Assembly (NCBI GenBank): GCA_050330855.1
Contig: JBHJNL010000039.1
Span: 67,006-131,005, forward strand
Length of the DNA: 64,000 bases
Direction of reading: 5' to 3'
Source of the DNA: RCC1774 sp050330855
GTDB lineage: Bacteria > Cyanobacteriota > Cyanobacteriia > Thermosynechococcales > Thermosynechococcaceae
Shown: piece by piece, positions 1 to 8,958 of the stretch
How the letters are laid out: every line of letters begins with the position of its first letter
Position numbering within the stretch: position 1 is the first letter of the stretch
Made by a program: the position numbers and the translations under genes
Notes under the pieces: generated by a model
Seen by the model: only the letters and a program-made list of their open reading frames with translations
What the model was told of the DNA's origin: nothing
The model's database searches: none

Positions 1-62
1 ACCGGGCGATTACTATAGTTGGACCGGTTCGTCAGCAATGTAGTCCCCCAGTGTTGTCCCCC

Positions 63-1400
63 ATGCCTTCTTCTCAAACGCTTTCTTTGATGGATCTCAG
101 GCTTGAGATCCGGCAGCGATATGAGCAGACGCGAGCGAATACATTGCGTCTCTTTGAGACCCTTAATCCAGACTTATTTAATCGGCAGGCTCACCCAGAC
201 TTTAGTCCGGTGGGCTGGCATCTGGGCCACATTGGTTTTACAGAAGGGCTATGGCTACTAGAGCAAACAGAGGAACAAGAGCCGTTATTCCCTGAGTATC
301 GGCTCCTGTTCGCTGCAGATGGATCGCCCAAGGAACGGCGTCAGCAACTGCCTTCCTTTGCGCAAATTTGTGACTATCTTGATGAGATTCGGCATCGGGT
401 ATTCGACTATTTAGAACACGCGCCCATAGAAAAACAGGGCTGGCTATGGCTATGGCTGCAGCAGCATGAGAGCCAACATTGCGAAACGATTACTTGGGTG
501 CTGAATCTCCATCAACTTAAGGCTGCTCGACAAAATCATATTCAACTACAGTCCTTGGGATACAAACTTCCAACGACTTTAGATGAGATTTCTAGGATTC
601 TACAACAGGCGACGCCTCAGCAACCTCAATCTGATGTGCTGCAGATGACAGCGGATATGATCTGTGTCAGAGGTGGTCCTTTTGTCTGTGGAAATGATGG
701 TTTAGAGGCGCTTGATAATGAAAAACCCGCGCATATCGTTGACTTAGACACCTATTGGATGGATCGAACCCCCGTCACCTGCGGGGACTATCTTCAGTTT
801 ATGGAGGCCGGAGGCTATACCCATCGTCAATGGTGGTCTGAATTGGGCTGGGCATGGCTACAGGATCATCCCATTTCGCACCCGCTCTACTGGGAATTAG
901 TAACAGAGGGGACCGATAGATGGGCGCACCCGGTGTGTGGGGTGAGCTGGTTTGAAGCCGATGCCTATGCACGATTTGTGGGCAAACGACTGCCCACAGA
1001 GGCGGAATGGGAAAAAGCGGCAAGTTGGGATCCAAAAAGGCAGTGCCGCCGCATCTATCCCTGGGGAGAGGCACCGCCGAGCCACCTGCTGTGTAATTTT
1101 GGCGGAGAACTAGGAGAAACGACGCCGGTTCATCGATATCTGCAGGGGCAAAGTGCCGTGGGTTGTCTTGATCTGATCGGCAATGTGTGGGAGTGGACAG
1201 AGACTTGGTTCCATCCCTATGAGGGCTACGTTAGTTTCCCCTACGAGGGATATTCAAAAGCTTACTTTGATGATCAGCATTGCGTCTTGAAGGGCGGGAG
1301 CTGGGCCGCGCAGGCTCCGGTGCTGCGCTGTGCATTTCGTAATTGGTACTATCCCCAAACGCGGCAGCATTTTGCAGGGTTTCGGTGTGCCTATTCTTGA
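63..1400 (+). CDS. EgtB-like nonheme iron sulfoxide synthase (DinB plus SUMF1/FGE domains)
   Basis: The N-terminal ~150 residues look like a DinB-type helical domain, and the C-terminal half (~190-445) is a formylglycine-generating-enzyme (SUMF1/EgtB/PvdO) domain ending in the typical GFRCA. A GH pair near residue 56 and an HESQH motif (His 135 and 139) match the three-histidine iron site of EgtB, which joins a thiol to trimethylhistidine in ergothioneine synthesis. Length (445 aa) fits the family. I chose ATG 63; a GTG at 51 is in frame and the frame stays open to the window edge, so an earlier start is possible. No egtD methyltransferase is visible here, so an ergothioneine role is inferred; OvoA-like or other SUMF1 roles remain possible. 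Confidence 0.8.
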   Translation: MPSSQTLSLMDLRLEIRQRYEQTRANTLRLFETLNPDLFNRQAHPDFSPVGWHLGHIGFTEGLWLLEQTEEQEPLFPEYRLLFAADGSPKERRQQLPSFAQICDYLDEIRHRVFDYLEHAPIEKQGWLWLWLQQHESQHCETITWVLNLHQLKAARQNHIQLQSLGYKLPTTLDEISRILQQATPQQPQSDVLQMTADMICVRGGPFVCGNDGLEALDNEKPAHIVDLDTYWMDRTPVTCGDYLQFMEAGGYTHRQWWSELGWAWLQDHPISHPLYWELVTEGTDRWAHPVCGVSWFEADAYARFVGKRLPTEAEWEKAASWDPKRQCRRIYPWGEAPPSHLLCNFGGELGETTPVHRYLQGQSAVGCLDLIGNVWEWTETWFHPYEGYVSFPYEGYSKAYFDDQHCVLKGGSWAAQAPVLRCAFRNWYYPQTRQHFAGFRCAYS

Positions 1401-1533
1401 AGAGGCCACCAACTGAGCGAGTCATTGCCGGCTCTGAGCTGCAGTGACTCTAGGGTCGCCAAGATGGCACCCCCGCTTTCCTCTGCGTGAATGTGGCAAA
1501 ATCAGTAGAATACGCCTCACCTAAAGCCTATTT

Positions 1534-4500
1534 ATGATTGCCACTGAGTCCACCCTTTCGAGTCAATACGACCCTGCTAGCACTGAAGCCAAGTGGCAGC
1601 AAACCTGGGAAAGCAAAGGAGTTTTCACCGCTGACCCCCATCACGAGGGTGAACCCTATTGCGTTGTGATTCCGCCGCCGAACGTAACCGGCTCTCTGCA
1701 CATGGGCCATGCTTTCGAGAGCGCGCTCATTGATGTACTGGTGCGCTACCACCGCATGTTGGGTCGCAATACTCTTTGGCTACCCGGAACTGATCACGCC
1801 AGTATTGCCGTGCACTCTATTCTAGAAAAACAACTCCAGGCAGAGGGAAAAACACGTTACGAGATTGGCCGCGAAGCCTTTTTAGAGAAGGCAAAGCAAT
1901 GGAAATCTGAATCCGGCGGCACGATTGTCAATCAGCAGCGCCGCCTTGGGGTTTCTGTGGACTGGTCGCGGGAACGGTTCACGATGGATGAAGGGCTATC
2001 GAAGGCCGTGCGAGAAGCCTTTGTAAGCATGTATGACGAGGGATTGATTTATCGCGGCAACTATATGGTCAACTGGTGCCCCGCCAGTCAGTCTGCAGTG
2101 TCAGATCAAGAGGTTGAGAATCAAGAGATAGACGGGCATCTGTGGCATTTTCGCTATCCCCTCGCCGATAGTTCAGGGGCAATGGAAGTGGCGACGACGA
2201 GACCTGAGACAATGCTGGGCGATACAGCGGTGGCAGTGAATCCCAATGATGATCGCTATAAAGATTTGATTGGCAAGATGCTGACGCTACCGATTATGGA
2301 TCGAGAGATTCCGGTAGTGGCGGATGAACATGTCGATCCAGCATTTGGGACCGGCTGCGTTAAGGTCACCCCTGCCCATGACCCCAATGACTTTGCCATG
2401 GGACAGCGCCATAACTTGCCGCTGATCAATATCATGCACAAGGATGGTCGGCTCAATGAGAATGCTGGACCGTTTGAGGGGCAAGATCGGTTTGAAGCTC
2501 GCAAGAACGTAATCCAGCGCTTAGAAGAAGACGGCTGTTTGGTGAAAACCGAAGAATATCGCCATAGCGTGCCCTATAGCGATCGCGGTAAAGTTCCCGT
2601 CGAACCCCTGATTTCAACCCAGTGGTTTGTCAAAACAGGGCCAATGGCAGAAGATACGCTCAAGTTTCTCAATGAGCAACAGTCCCCTAACTTTGTACCA
2701 GAGCGCTGGACGAAGGTCTATCGTGATTGGCTCGAGAATCTACGCGACTGGTGTATTTCTCGCCAACTTTGGTGGGGACATCAGATTCCGGCTTGGTACG
2801 CCGTGAGCGAAACAGATGGCGAAATAGGCGACAACACACCCTTTGTTGTGGCGCGGGATGAATCAGAGGCCTGGAATAGAGCGAAAGAACAGTTTGGCGA
2901 TCAGGTCCAGCTCAGCCAAGATCCTGATGTTCTAGACACTTGGTTTTCTTCAGGGCTGTGGCCCTTCTCAACGATGGGATGGCCGGAAGAAACCGCTGAT
3001 TTATCCACCTATTACCCCACCAGTACATTGGTAACGGGGTTTGACATCATCTTTTTCTGGGTTGCCCGGATGACGCTAATGTCGGCCCATTTCACAAAGC
3101 AAATGCCCTTCAAGGACGTGTACATTCACGGCCTGGTCCGAGATGAGAAGGGGCAGAAAATGTCGAAGTCGAAGAACAACGGCATTGATCCGCTGGTGCT
3201 CATCGATAAATACGGCACAGATGCGCTGCGGTACACGCTGATCCGTGAAGTGGCAGGGGCCGGACAAGATATTCGCCTCGATTACGATCGCAAAACCGAT
3301 CAGTCTTCGTCAGTGGAAGCCTCTCGCAACTTTGCCAACAAGCTATGGAATGCCTCTCGATTTGTGTTGATTAATCTTGAGGACCAGACCCCTGCTCAGT
3401 TGGGCTATCCCGCCCTAGAGGATTTAGAACTGGCGGATCGTTGGATCCTGTCTAAGTATCATCAGCTCGTGGCGCAGACTCGGCAGCAAATTAATGCCTA
3501 TGGGCTAGGGGAAGCCTCGAAGGGACTCTACGAATTTATTTGGGGTGATTTCTGTGATTGGTATATCGAGCTAGTTAAACCGCGCCTTCGAGAGCAGGGA
3601 ACGCCATCCCAGCGGGTCGCTCAGCAAACGCTAGCCTTTGTGCTGGAAGGGATACTGAAGCTCTTACATCCGTTTATGCCCCATATCACCGAAGAGATTT
3701 GGCAAACCTTAACGCGAGCTGAGGACGGACAATACCTTGCCGCTCAGCCTTATCCAGAGCCTGCAACGGTTCATTTAGAGGCTGAGGCCCCTTCCCCTGC
3801 AATGGCGTTTGAGCCACCCTCGCTGGGTTTAGCGAGCAGTAGCGCCTCTGGGGCGTTGACCACGCCGCTGGAGCTGGGTGAGGACTGGCGAGCTGTAGTG
3901 GAAAGAATTTTAGGGGTGTTTGAAGAAATCGCCCAGTTTGCAAACGAGCATCAGCGTGGTTTGATAACGGTGATTTTAATCGTTTCAGGATTTGTGGGGA
4001 TTGCTCTAGCAGACTCAGTCCTTGCCACGATCAACCACCTCCCGCTGACGAGACCCTTCTTTCAACTGGTGGGTTCATTTGCCCTTTTTCAGTTTGTCTA
4101 CACGAAATTGCTCTGGAGTGGCGATCGCAAAGAAACAATTGAAGCGGTAACTCAATGGAAAGACCGAGTGGTGGCAAAACCGATCACCATTGATACTCCT
4201 GCTCTACCGGTGGCAGAAGAGCCAGCCATGCGGCCTGCCACCGGTAGAGCAGCCGCTATGGGAACCGTCGCGGCGATGCAGTTTATTGATGAGGCGACTG
4301 AAACGCAGTTTGAGCTATTGATCGGTATCATCCGCACGATTCGGAATTTACGGGCCGAGGCCAGTATTAAGCCCAGTCAGAAAATAAAGGTGATTTTGCA
4401 GAGTGAAAGCGATCGCGAACGTCAGACTCTCACCGCAGGCCAAACCTATATTAAAGATGTCGGCAAAGTTGAGTCACTGAGCATTACGCCAGCGCTAGAA

Positions 4501-4770
4501 GGAGAGCTGGCCCAGACCATTGTGGGGGTTGAGGGAACCGTTCAGGTGTTGATTCCCCTCAGCGGCGTGGTAGATGTCGATGCTCTCAAAGCCAAGCTTG
4601 AGAAAGATCTCAACAAAGCAGAAGGGGAAGTAAAGTCCTTTTCTGGACGGTTGCAGAACTCGAAGTTTGTTGATCAGGCCCCAGCAGAAGTGGTGCAGGG
4701 TGCGCGAGATGCTTTGGCTGAGGCCCAAAAGCAAGTGGAGATATTGTCAGATCGGTTGGCTCGTCTGTAG
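1534..4770 (+). CDS. valS: Valyl-tRNA synthetase with membrane-spanning CAAD insertion
   Basis: Class I synthetase that charges tRNA-Val. The HMGH signature (HIGH box) is at residues 56-59 and KMSKS is near 541. The Rossmann core, editing domain and anticodon-binding domain are in the usual order and a charged coiled coil closes the protein (~1010-1078). At 1078 aa it is clearly longer than common ValRS (~900). The extra length lies between the anticodon domain and the coiled coil (~765-910) and holds two hydrophobic helices (~808-830 and ~842-862) followed by a basic stretch (LLWSGDRKE), the pattern of the CAAD domain known to anchor some cyanobacterial synthetases to thylakoid membranes. 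The linker after the CAAD contains a perfect inverted repeat at DNA level. The gene stands alone, in the same direction as its neighbours. Confidence 0.95.
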   Translation: MIATESTLSSQYDPASTEAKWQQTWESKGVFTADPHHEGEPYCVVIPPPNVTGSLHMGHAFESALIDVLVRYHRMLGRNTLWLPGTDHASIAVHSILEKQLQAEGKTRYEIGREAFLEKAKQWKSESGGTIVNQQRRLGVSVDWSRERFTMDEGLSKAVREAFVSMYDEGLIYRGNYMVNWCPASQSAVSDQEVENQEIDGHLWHFRYPLADSSGAMEVATTRPETMLGDTAVAVNPNDDRYKDLIGKMLTLPIMDREIPVVADEHVDPAFGTGCVKVTPAHDPNDFAMGQRHNLPLINIMHKDGRLNENAGPFEGQDRFEARKNVIQRLEEDGCLVKTEEYRHSVPYSDRGKVPVEPLISTQWFVKTGPMAEDTLKFLNEQQSPNFVPERWTKVYRDWLENLRDWCISRQLWWGHQIPAWYAVSETDGEIGDNTPFVVARDESEAWNRAKEQFGDQVQLSQDPDVLDTWFSSGLWPFSTMGWPEETADLSTYYPTSTLVTGFDIIFFWVARMTLMSAHFTKQMPFKDVYIHGLVRDEKGQKMSKSKNNGIDPLVLIDKYGTDALRYTLIREVAGAGQDIRLDYDRKTDQSSSVEASRNFANKLWNASRFVLINLEDQTPAQLGYPALEDLELADRWILSKYHQLVAQTRQQINAYGLGEASKGLYEFIWGDFCDWYIELVKPRLREQGTPSQRVAQQTLAFVLEGILKLLHPFMPHITEEIWQTLTRAEDGQYLAAQPYPEPATVHLEAEAPSPAMAFEPPSLGLASSSASGALTTPLELGEDWRAVVERILGVFEEIAQFANEHQRGLITVILIVSGFVGIALADSVLATINHLPLTRPFFQLVGSFALFQFVYTKLLWSGDRKETIEAVTQWKDRVVAKPITIDTPALPVAEEPAMRPATGRAAAMGTVAAMQFIDEATETQFELLIGIIRTIRNLRAEASIKPSQKIKVILQSESDRERQTLTAGQTYIKDVGKVESLSITPALEGELAQTIVGVEGTVQVLIPLSGVVDVDALKAKLEKDLNKAEGEVKSFSGRLQNSKFVDQAPAEVVQGARDALAEAQKQVEILSDRLARL
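4199..4252. repeat. Perfect 18-bp inverted repeat inside valS
   Basis: The arms at 4199-4216 and 4235-4252 are exact reverse complements (CTGCTCTACCGGTGGCAG and its complement), separated by 18 nt. It encodes the low-complexity linker just after the CAAD helices (residues ~889-906), a place where an in-frame insertion of a small palindromic element would be tolerated. It could form a strong mRNA hairpin. Whether it is a dispersed repeat cannot be judged from one window. Confidence 0.9.
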
Positions 4771-4821
4771 CCGCTCGTCAAACGCTACATTAGAGTTAAT
4801 CGTTTCACCGCTGAGTTTCCG

Positions 4822-5418
4822 ATGACCACTGCAATCCTAAGCAAACCTCAGAAAGAAACTCCTCTATTGTTTGAGGGGTTAACCTGGCGTGAATTTAAAG
4901 CCGTTGAGCAACTTCTTGACCGCCCAGGGTATCGACTCTCTTTTTTAGATGGTGTATTAGAGATTATCCAAATGCCCAGTGAAGCTCATGAAACCGTCAA
5001 GGAGAGACTCGCAGCTCTATTAGAGCTTTACCTACTATTGACAGGGTTTGACTTTACACCTACTGGCTCTATGACCCTCGAAAGTGAGAGTGGACAGGTG
5101 AAGCGAGAAGCAGATAAATCCTACCGGCTTGCACCAGGGCGATCACGGCCTGATCTTGCCATTGAAATTGTGTTCTCCAGCGGCGGCATCAGCAAGCTGG
5201 AAGCCTACAAGCGGCTGAAGATATCAGAAGTCTGGTTCTGGGAAGATGGAGAGCTGCAGATCTATCACCTGCAAGGAGAAGGAGAGCAGCTTGATTATGA
5301 GCCGCTCGAAAAAAGTGAGGCTGTCCCAGGACTAGATCTAGAACTATTCTTAAACTGTATCAATATTGCCAATCATGTCGATGCGGTCAGAACTTGGCAG
5401 CAAGGAATTCAGACCTAA
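4822..5418 (+). CDS. Uma2 family putative nuclease (DUF820)
   Basis: 198 aa with the Uma2/DUF820 pattern: WREF near the N-terminus, FLDGVLEI, RPDLAIEIVFSSGG (the acidic residues belong to the predicted PD-(D/E)XK nuclease core), then KLEAYKRLKISEVWFWEDGEL. The family is greatly expanded in cyanobacteria and its biological role is unknown. It lies 51 bp after valS on the same strand. Two more members occur in this window at 46178-46759 and 52643-53365. No partner gene is evident. Confidence 0.85.
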   Translation: MTTAILSKPQKETPLLFEGLTWREFKAVEQLLDRPGYRLSFLDGVLEIIQMPSEAHETVKERLAALLELYLLLTGFDFTPTGSMTLESESGQVKREADKSYRLAPGRSRPDLAIEIVFSSGGISKLEAYKRLKISEVWFWEDGELQIYHLQGEGEQLDYEPLEKSEAVPGLDLELFLNCINIANHVDAVRTWQQGIQT

Positions 5419-5460
5419 CCCGATCGCACTGGATCTGAAATATTGGTTGATTGTGATTGG

Positions 5461-5531
5461 TCTAAGTTTCCCTTAGACTGTTGCCAACGCTGGCGTTGCG
5501 GTCTTTCTCTGATGGGGAGAGCTGCCAGCGT
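5461..5531. promoter_or_regulatory. Two hairpins upstream of the BrxD-like ATPase gene
   Basis: 5461-5466 TCTAAG and 5472-5477 CTTAGA form a 6-bp stem with a 5-nt loop. 5487-5494 ACGCTGGC and 5524-5531 GCCAGCGT form an 8-bp stem with a longer loop, which itself can pair further; the left arm is also part of the short palindrome AACGCTGGCGTT. They fill the 134-bp gap between the Uma2 gene and the ATPase and end about 20 nt before its ATG. A role in expression is a guess. No T-run follows, so neither looks like an intrinsic terminator. Confidence 0.5.
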
Positions 5532-5552
5532 CAAAATTAACAGGAGTTCAGA

Positions 5553-6896
5553 ATGGCAGCGGCCAAAATAAAACCCAAAGAACGGGATGCAGTCATTCAA
5601 GCTCTGCAAGCAGGCGTCGTACCCCGGAAGGGGCAGCACCTAATCCAAGTAGGGCGGGTGGAAGAGATTACAGCGCTCCTGCGAGATATTGAACGGATCA
5701 CCGATGGCGGCTCAGCCACGCGGTTTGTGATTGGCGAATACGGCTCTGGAAAAACTTTTTTCCTTTCGCTGATTCGTACCATTGCGATGGAGAAGAAGTT
5801 CGTGACCACCCAGGCCGATCTGACGCCAGACCGGCGGCTCCATTCTGCTAATGGTCAGGCCCGCGCCCTGTATTCAGAACTCATGGCAAATCTATCGACG
5901 CGCACGAAACCGGAAGGCGGTGCTCTGCCCAGCGTTGTGGAGCGGTTTGTGACCTCAGCAATTTCGGAGGGACGCGATCGCAACCTTAACCCCGAAGAAA
6001 TTATTAGAGAACGGCTGGCTCACTTATCTGAGTATGTCGGCGGCTATGACTTTGCCGAAGTAATCGCGGCCTACTGGCGCGGCCACGACACCGGAGATGA
6101 CACCCTTAAAGTCAATGCTATCCGCTGGCTCCGGGGCGAATTTACCACTAAAACGGAAGCCCGTGCGGCCTTGGGCGTGCGCTCCATTGTCGATGACGCC
6201 TCGGTGTATGACCAGCTCAAGCTCTTTGCCCAATTGGTGCGGCTAGCCGGTTACAGTGGCTTTTTAGTTTGCCTAGATGAAATGGTGAATCTGTATAAAA
6301 TTGCCCATACCCAATCTCGCAAAACCAACTACGAGCAGATTTTACGAATCCTCAACGATAGTTTGCAGGGGACGGCTTCAGGAATTGGCTTCATTATGGG
6401 AGGCACTCCAGACTTTTTGATGGATTCACGCAAGGGTCTTTATAGCTACACTGCGCTGCAAACCCGCTTGGCTGAGAACACCTTTGCCGGTCAGGGCTTA
6501 GTGGATTACACCGGCCCCGTGATTCGGCTTGCGAATCTGAGCGCTGAAGATTTGTACGTGCTGCTAGGGAAAATTCGGATGGTGTTTACCAGCGATCATC
6601 CCAAGCAAAAGTTGATTTCTGATGATGGCATCCAAGCCTTTATGGCGCACTGCTCACAGTATATTGGCGAAGCCTATTTCCGGACTCCGCGCAATACCAT
6701 CAAAGCCTTTGTCGATTTGTTGGCGGTGTTAGATCAGAACCAACAAGTGTCCTGGAAAGATTTGGTGTCTCAAGTCAATGTTAAGACAGACCCTAGCTCC
6801 AACCTATCGGCTCCGCCAGCCGCCAGTAATGCGAAGGGACAACGAGCAACGGTTCCAGCCAGCGCCGACGGAGACTTAGCGTCCTTTCGTCTGTAG
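5553..6896 (+). CDS. BrxD-like P-loop ATPase (DUF2791 type), orphan
   Basis: 447 aa. Walker A is visible as GEYGSGKTF (~residues 63-71) and a Walker B-like strand as FLVCLDEMVNLYK (~235-247), followed by a sensor-like segment (GFIMGGTPDF) and a winged-helix-like C-terminal half. This arrangement matches the ATP-binding protein family that includes BrxD of BREX phage defence and related Pgl/Ter-linked ATPases. The start is supported by AGGAG ten nucleotides upstream. No methylase, PglZ phosphatase, helicase or TerB gene is next to it: the flanks are a Uma2 gene and a convergent radical SAM gene. It is therefore either a relic or acts with partners outside the window. The family call is fairly secure; the function is not. 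Confidence 0.75.
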   Translation: MAAAKIKPKERDAVIQALQAGVVPRKGQHLIQVGRVEEITALLRDIERITDGGSATRFVIGEYGSGKTFFLSLIRTIAMEKKFVTTQADLTPDRRLHSANGQARALYSELMANLSTRTKPEGGALPSVVERFVTSAISEGRDRNLNPEEIIRERLAHLSEYVGGYDFAEVIAAYWRGHDTGDDTLKVNAIRWLRGEFTTKTEARAALGVRSIVDDASVYDQLKLFAQLVRLAGYSGFLVCLDEMVNLYKIAHTQSRKTNYEQILRILNDSLQGTASGIGFIMGGTPDFLMDSRKGLYSYTALQTRLAENTFAGQGLVDYTGPVIRLANLSAEDLYVLLGKIRMVFTSDHPKQKLISDDGIQAFMAHCSQYIGEAYFRTPRNTIKAFVDLLAVLDQNQQVSWKDLVSQVNVKTDPSSNLSAPPAASNAKGQRATVPASADGDLASFRL

Positions 6897-6955
6897 CATC
6901 ACCTGATATAGATGGGGTGGGCGATCGCAGCCAAGAGGTATACCCCAGGCCATAC

Positions 6956-8557
6956 CTATGATGCCGTCAGCGCAGGTTGAGCATGCTTTACTAACGTTGC
7001 CTCTGGCAGCGGCCCCTGTAGATGAGACCAAGGTAAGACCCTCGTGACAGGCCAGTTTTCAAAGACGTAATAGTCCATCGAAGGAAGCTGACCGCGCAGT
7101 TCTTTAAAGGCACGACGGTAGCTGCCAACGGAATCACCATAGTGCCGCGTTAGCTCTAGTAGGCGCGAGAGGCGGCGATCACCCCTAGACAGCAACGTCT
7201 GGATGACGGACCAGTTATAGCTTTCGGGCCTAAAGTCAATGCCGTGCGATCGCAACCCCTTCTGCAGCAACTTCAGCCGTTTTTGGGCCGTCGGATCTAT
7301 CCCAAACCACTGGAACGGCGTATGGGCCTTGGGCACAAAGGTACTGCAGCCCAGCGTCAGTCGAAAGTTAGGGACATGGCGTTTAAGATCAAGCAGTAAT
7401 TGAATGGTGGCCTCCACATCCGCTTCTGTTTCTTGAGGGAGGCCCACCATCCCGTAAAACTTGAGTCCCTTGAGTCCCCCAGCCTTGGCGTTGGCAGTGG
7501 CCTCAAAGATCTCGTCTTGCTCCAGCTTTTTATTGATCAGGGTCCGAATCCGCTCAGAGCCGCTTTCAATGGCAATGGTTACTGATCGCGTGTCGTGATT
7601 CGCTAGGGTCTGAGCCAGCTTGGGCGTCACTGTATTGGTGCGTACCGAGGCAATGCTGAGCCGCACGTCATCGCAGACGGGTCGCTCAAAATAGTTCAAC
7701 AATTCGTCAAATTCAGGATGCTGGGTGACGGATGCCCCTAATAAGCCAATTCGGTTCGTAACCGCCAAGCCACGCTCAATGGCAGGGATCAGCGACTCAG
7801 AAACGCTGGGGGTCCGAAAGGGGAGTGTGAGATAGCTCGCCAAACAAAAGCGACACATCTCAGGGCAGCTCCGCACCACCTCCACCATATAAATGCTTTC
7901 CCAGGCGGCTTTTTCAGTGACCACGGTAGAGCTAGACAGGGTATTGCCACGATAGGTTTGTTTCTCAACGCGGGGGGGCACATCAGCGATGGGGTGAATC
8001 GATGCGATCTCACCGTCTAGATCGGTATAATTCACCTCGTACAGGCTCGGAACATAAACCCCTGGCACCTGCGCCAAGGCCCGAAGCTGCACTGCTCGCT
8101 CTGCCATCTGGACTTGCCGATAGGTTTCTAAAAACGAATGGAGCAAATCCTCGCCGTCCCCCAGCAAAATCACATCAAAGAAATCAGCAAAGGGTTCAGG
8201 GTTTGCCGTTAACACCGGGCCACCCCCAAAGACCAGGGGATGAGACGGCTGCCGCTCCGCCGACCAGATCGGCACCTTGAGCTGCTCTAGCATCGTCAAA
8301 ATATTGACGTAATCAAGCTCCCAAGACAGTGAAAAACCCAGGAGCTGAGGCTGTCTTGGCAACGGCTCCTGCAAATCGGTGAACAGGCGACTGACTTCTA
8401 AAAATGGACAGCTTGCCAACAGCGCCCACACCGTTTGGTATCCCAAACTGGTAATGCCCACGCTGTAGGTATTCGGAAAGGCAAAAACCAGCCCAATGGC
8501 GTCGGGCGTCGGCACCGCAGGGGTAAAAAGCAGGTGTTCAGAATGGAGAGCAGACAC
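6956..8557 (-). CDS. B12-binding radical SAM protein
   Basis: 533 aa. The N-terminal ~190 residues resemble a cobalamin-binding fold (FPNTYSVGITSLGYQ, then GGGPVLTANPEPFADFFDVILLGDGE). The radical SAM iron-sulfur motif CPEMCRFC (CxxxCxxC) follows at about residue 234, with the usual downstream segments (ESGSERIRTLINK, KFYGMVGLPQETEADV). It is like the uncharacterised cyanobacterial radical SAM proteins related to the TIGR03960 group but lacks a fused C-terminal DUF2344 domain. The substrate is unknown. It is convergent with the BrxD-like gene and stands alone. Confidence 0.85.
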   Translation of the reverse strand: MSALHSEHLLFTPAVPTPDAIGLVFAFPNTYSVGITSLGYQTVWALLASCPFLEVSRLFTDLQEPLPRQPQLLGFSLSWELDYVNILTMLEQLKVPIWSAERQPSHPLVFGGGPVLTANPEPFADFFDVILLGDGEDLLHSFLETYRQVQMAERAVQLRALAQVPGVYVPSLYEVNYTDLDGEIASIHPIADVPPRVEKQTYRGNTLSSSTVVTEKAAWESIYMVEVVRSCPEMCRFCLASYLTLPFRTPSVSESLIPAIERGLAVTNRIGLLGASVTQHPEFDELLNYFERPVCDDVRLSIASVRTNTVTPKLAQTLANHDTRSVTIAIESGSERIRTLINKKLEQDEIFEATANAKAGGLKGLKFYGMVGLPQETEADVEATIQLLLDLKRHVPNFRLTLGCSTFVPKAHTPFQWFGIDPTAQKRLKLLQKGLRSHGIDFRPESYNWSVIQTLLSRGDRRLSRLLELTRHYGDSVGSYRRAFKELRGQLPSMDYYVFENWPVTRVLPWSHLQGPLPEATLVKHAQPALTAS

Positions 8558-8880
8558 GCAGAATTAAAGTTCCATGAGAGGATGCCTGCATTCTAATCTA
8601 GTGAACGGTTCCGAGCCTGTCCGTGACGAGTTCCCCATCTAAGTGGGGCACTCTAATACAGAGTGATTCAGCCTTGATTTTCTAACCGCAGAGACAAAAT
8701 TAAGCGATCAATCGCAAAATAAAGAAATGAAATAAAGAGATAAGGATGACCTTCAGCTCATCAGATCCGCTATCCTGACAGAGATATTGCAGCAAGTCTA
8801 TTTACAAAACTTTGCAGCAGCAGCCCTGTTCCCGATGCTATTTCCTACCACAATCACCCTGAAGAAAGGAAGGACTGAGC
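8558..8880. other. Intergenic region with two adjacent hairpins
   Basis: About 320 bp between a minus-strand gene and a plus-strand gene, so it must hold divergent promoters. Two perfect stems touch each other: CCCCA/TGGGG at 8633-8648 (6-nt loop) and CACTCT/AGAGTG at 8649-8665 (5-nt loop). The part from 8690 to 8760 is A-rich. I could not assign convincing -35/-10 pairs and see no long open frame before 8881. Confidence 0.5.
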
Positions 8881-8949
8881 ATGTCATTGAGCGATAGGTT
8901 GCAAGTAGACAAGTGGACCAGTGCTGACCGACAATGGTGCACCGGATAG
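8881..8949 (+). CDS. Possible 22-codon leader ORF before the PP2C gene
   Basis: ATG at 8881 is preceded by a strong Shine-Dalgarno-like run (GAAAGGAAGGA) and runs for 22 codons to TAG at 8947-8949, ending 9 nt before the ATG of the large phosphatase gene. The peptide (begins MSLSDRLQ, ends WCTG) has no recognisable motif. The phosphatase start itself has only a weak GGGAA upstream, so translation could be coupled through this short frame. Chance occurrence is quite possible. Confidence 0.3.
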   Translation: MSLSDRLQVDKWTSADRQWCTG

Positions 8950-8958
8950 GGAACGTTT

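Noticed and set aside
2..43. Short open frame (ends in TGSSAM) running in from the left edge and stopping at 41-43
   Set aside because: Only 13 codons visible; could be the end of an upstream gene, but there is not enough sequence to say.
1506..1511. TAGAAT as -10 box of valS
   Set aside because: Position is suitable, but no -35 like sequence at 16-18 bp; not strong enough to call.
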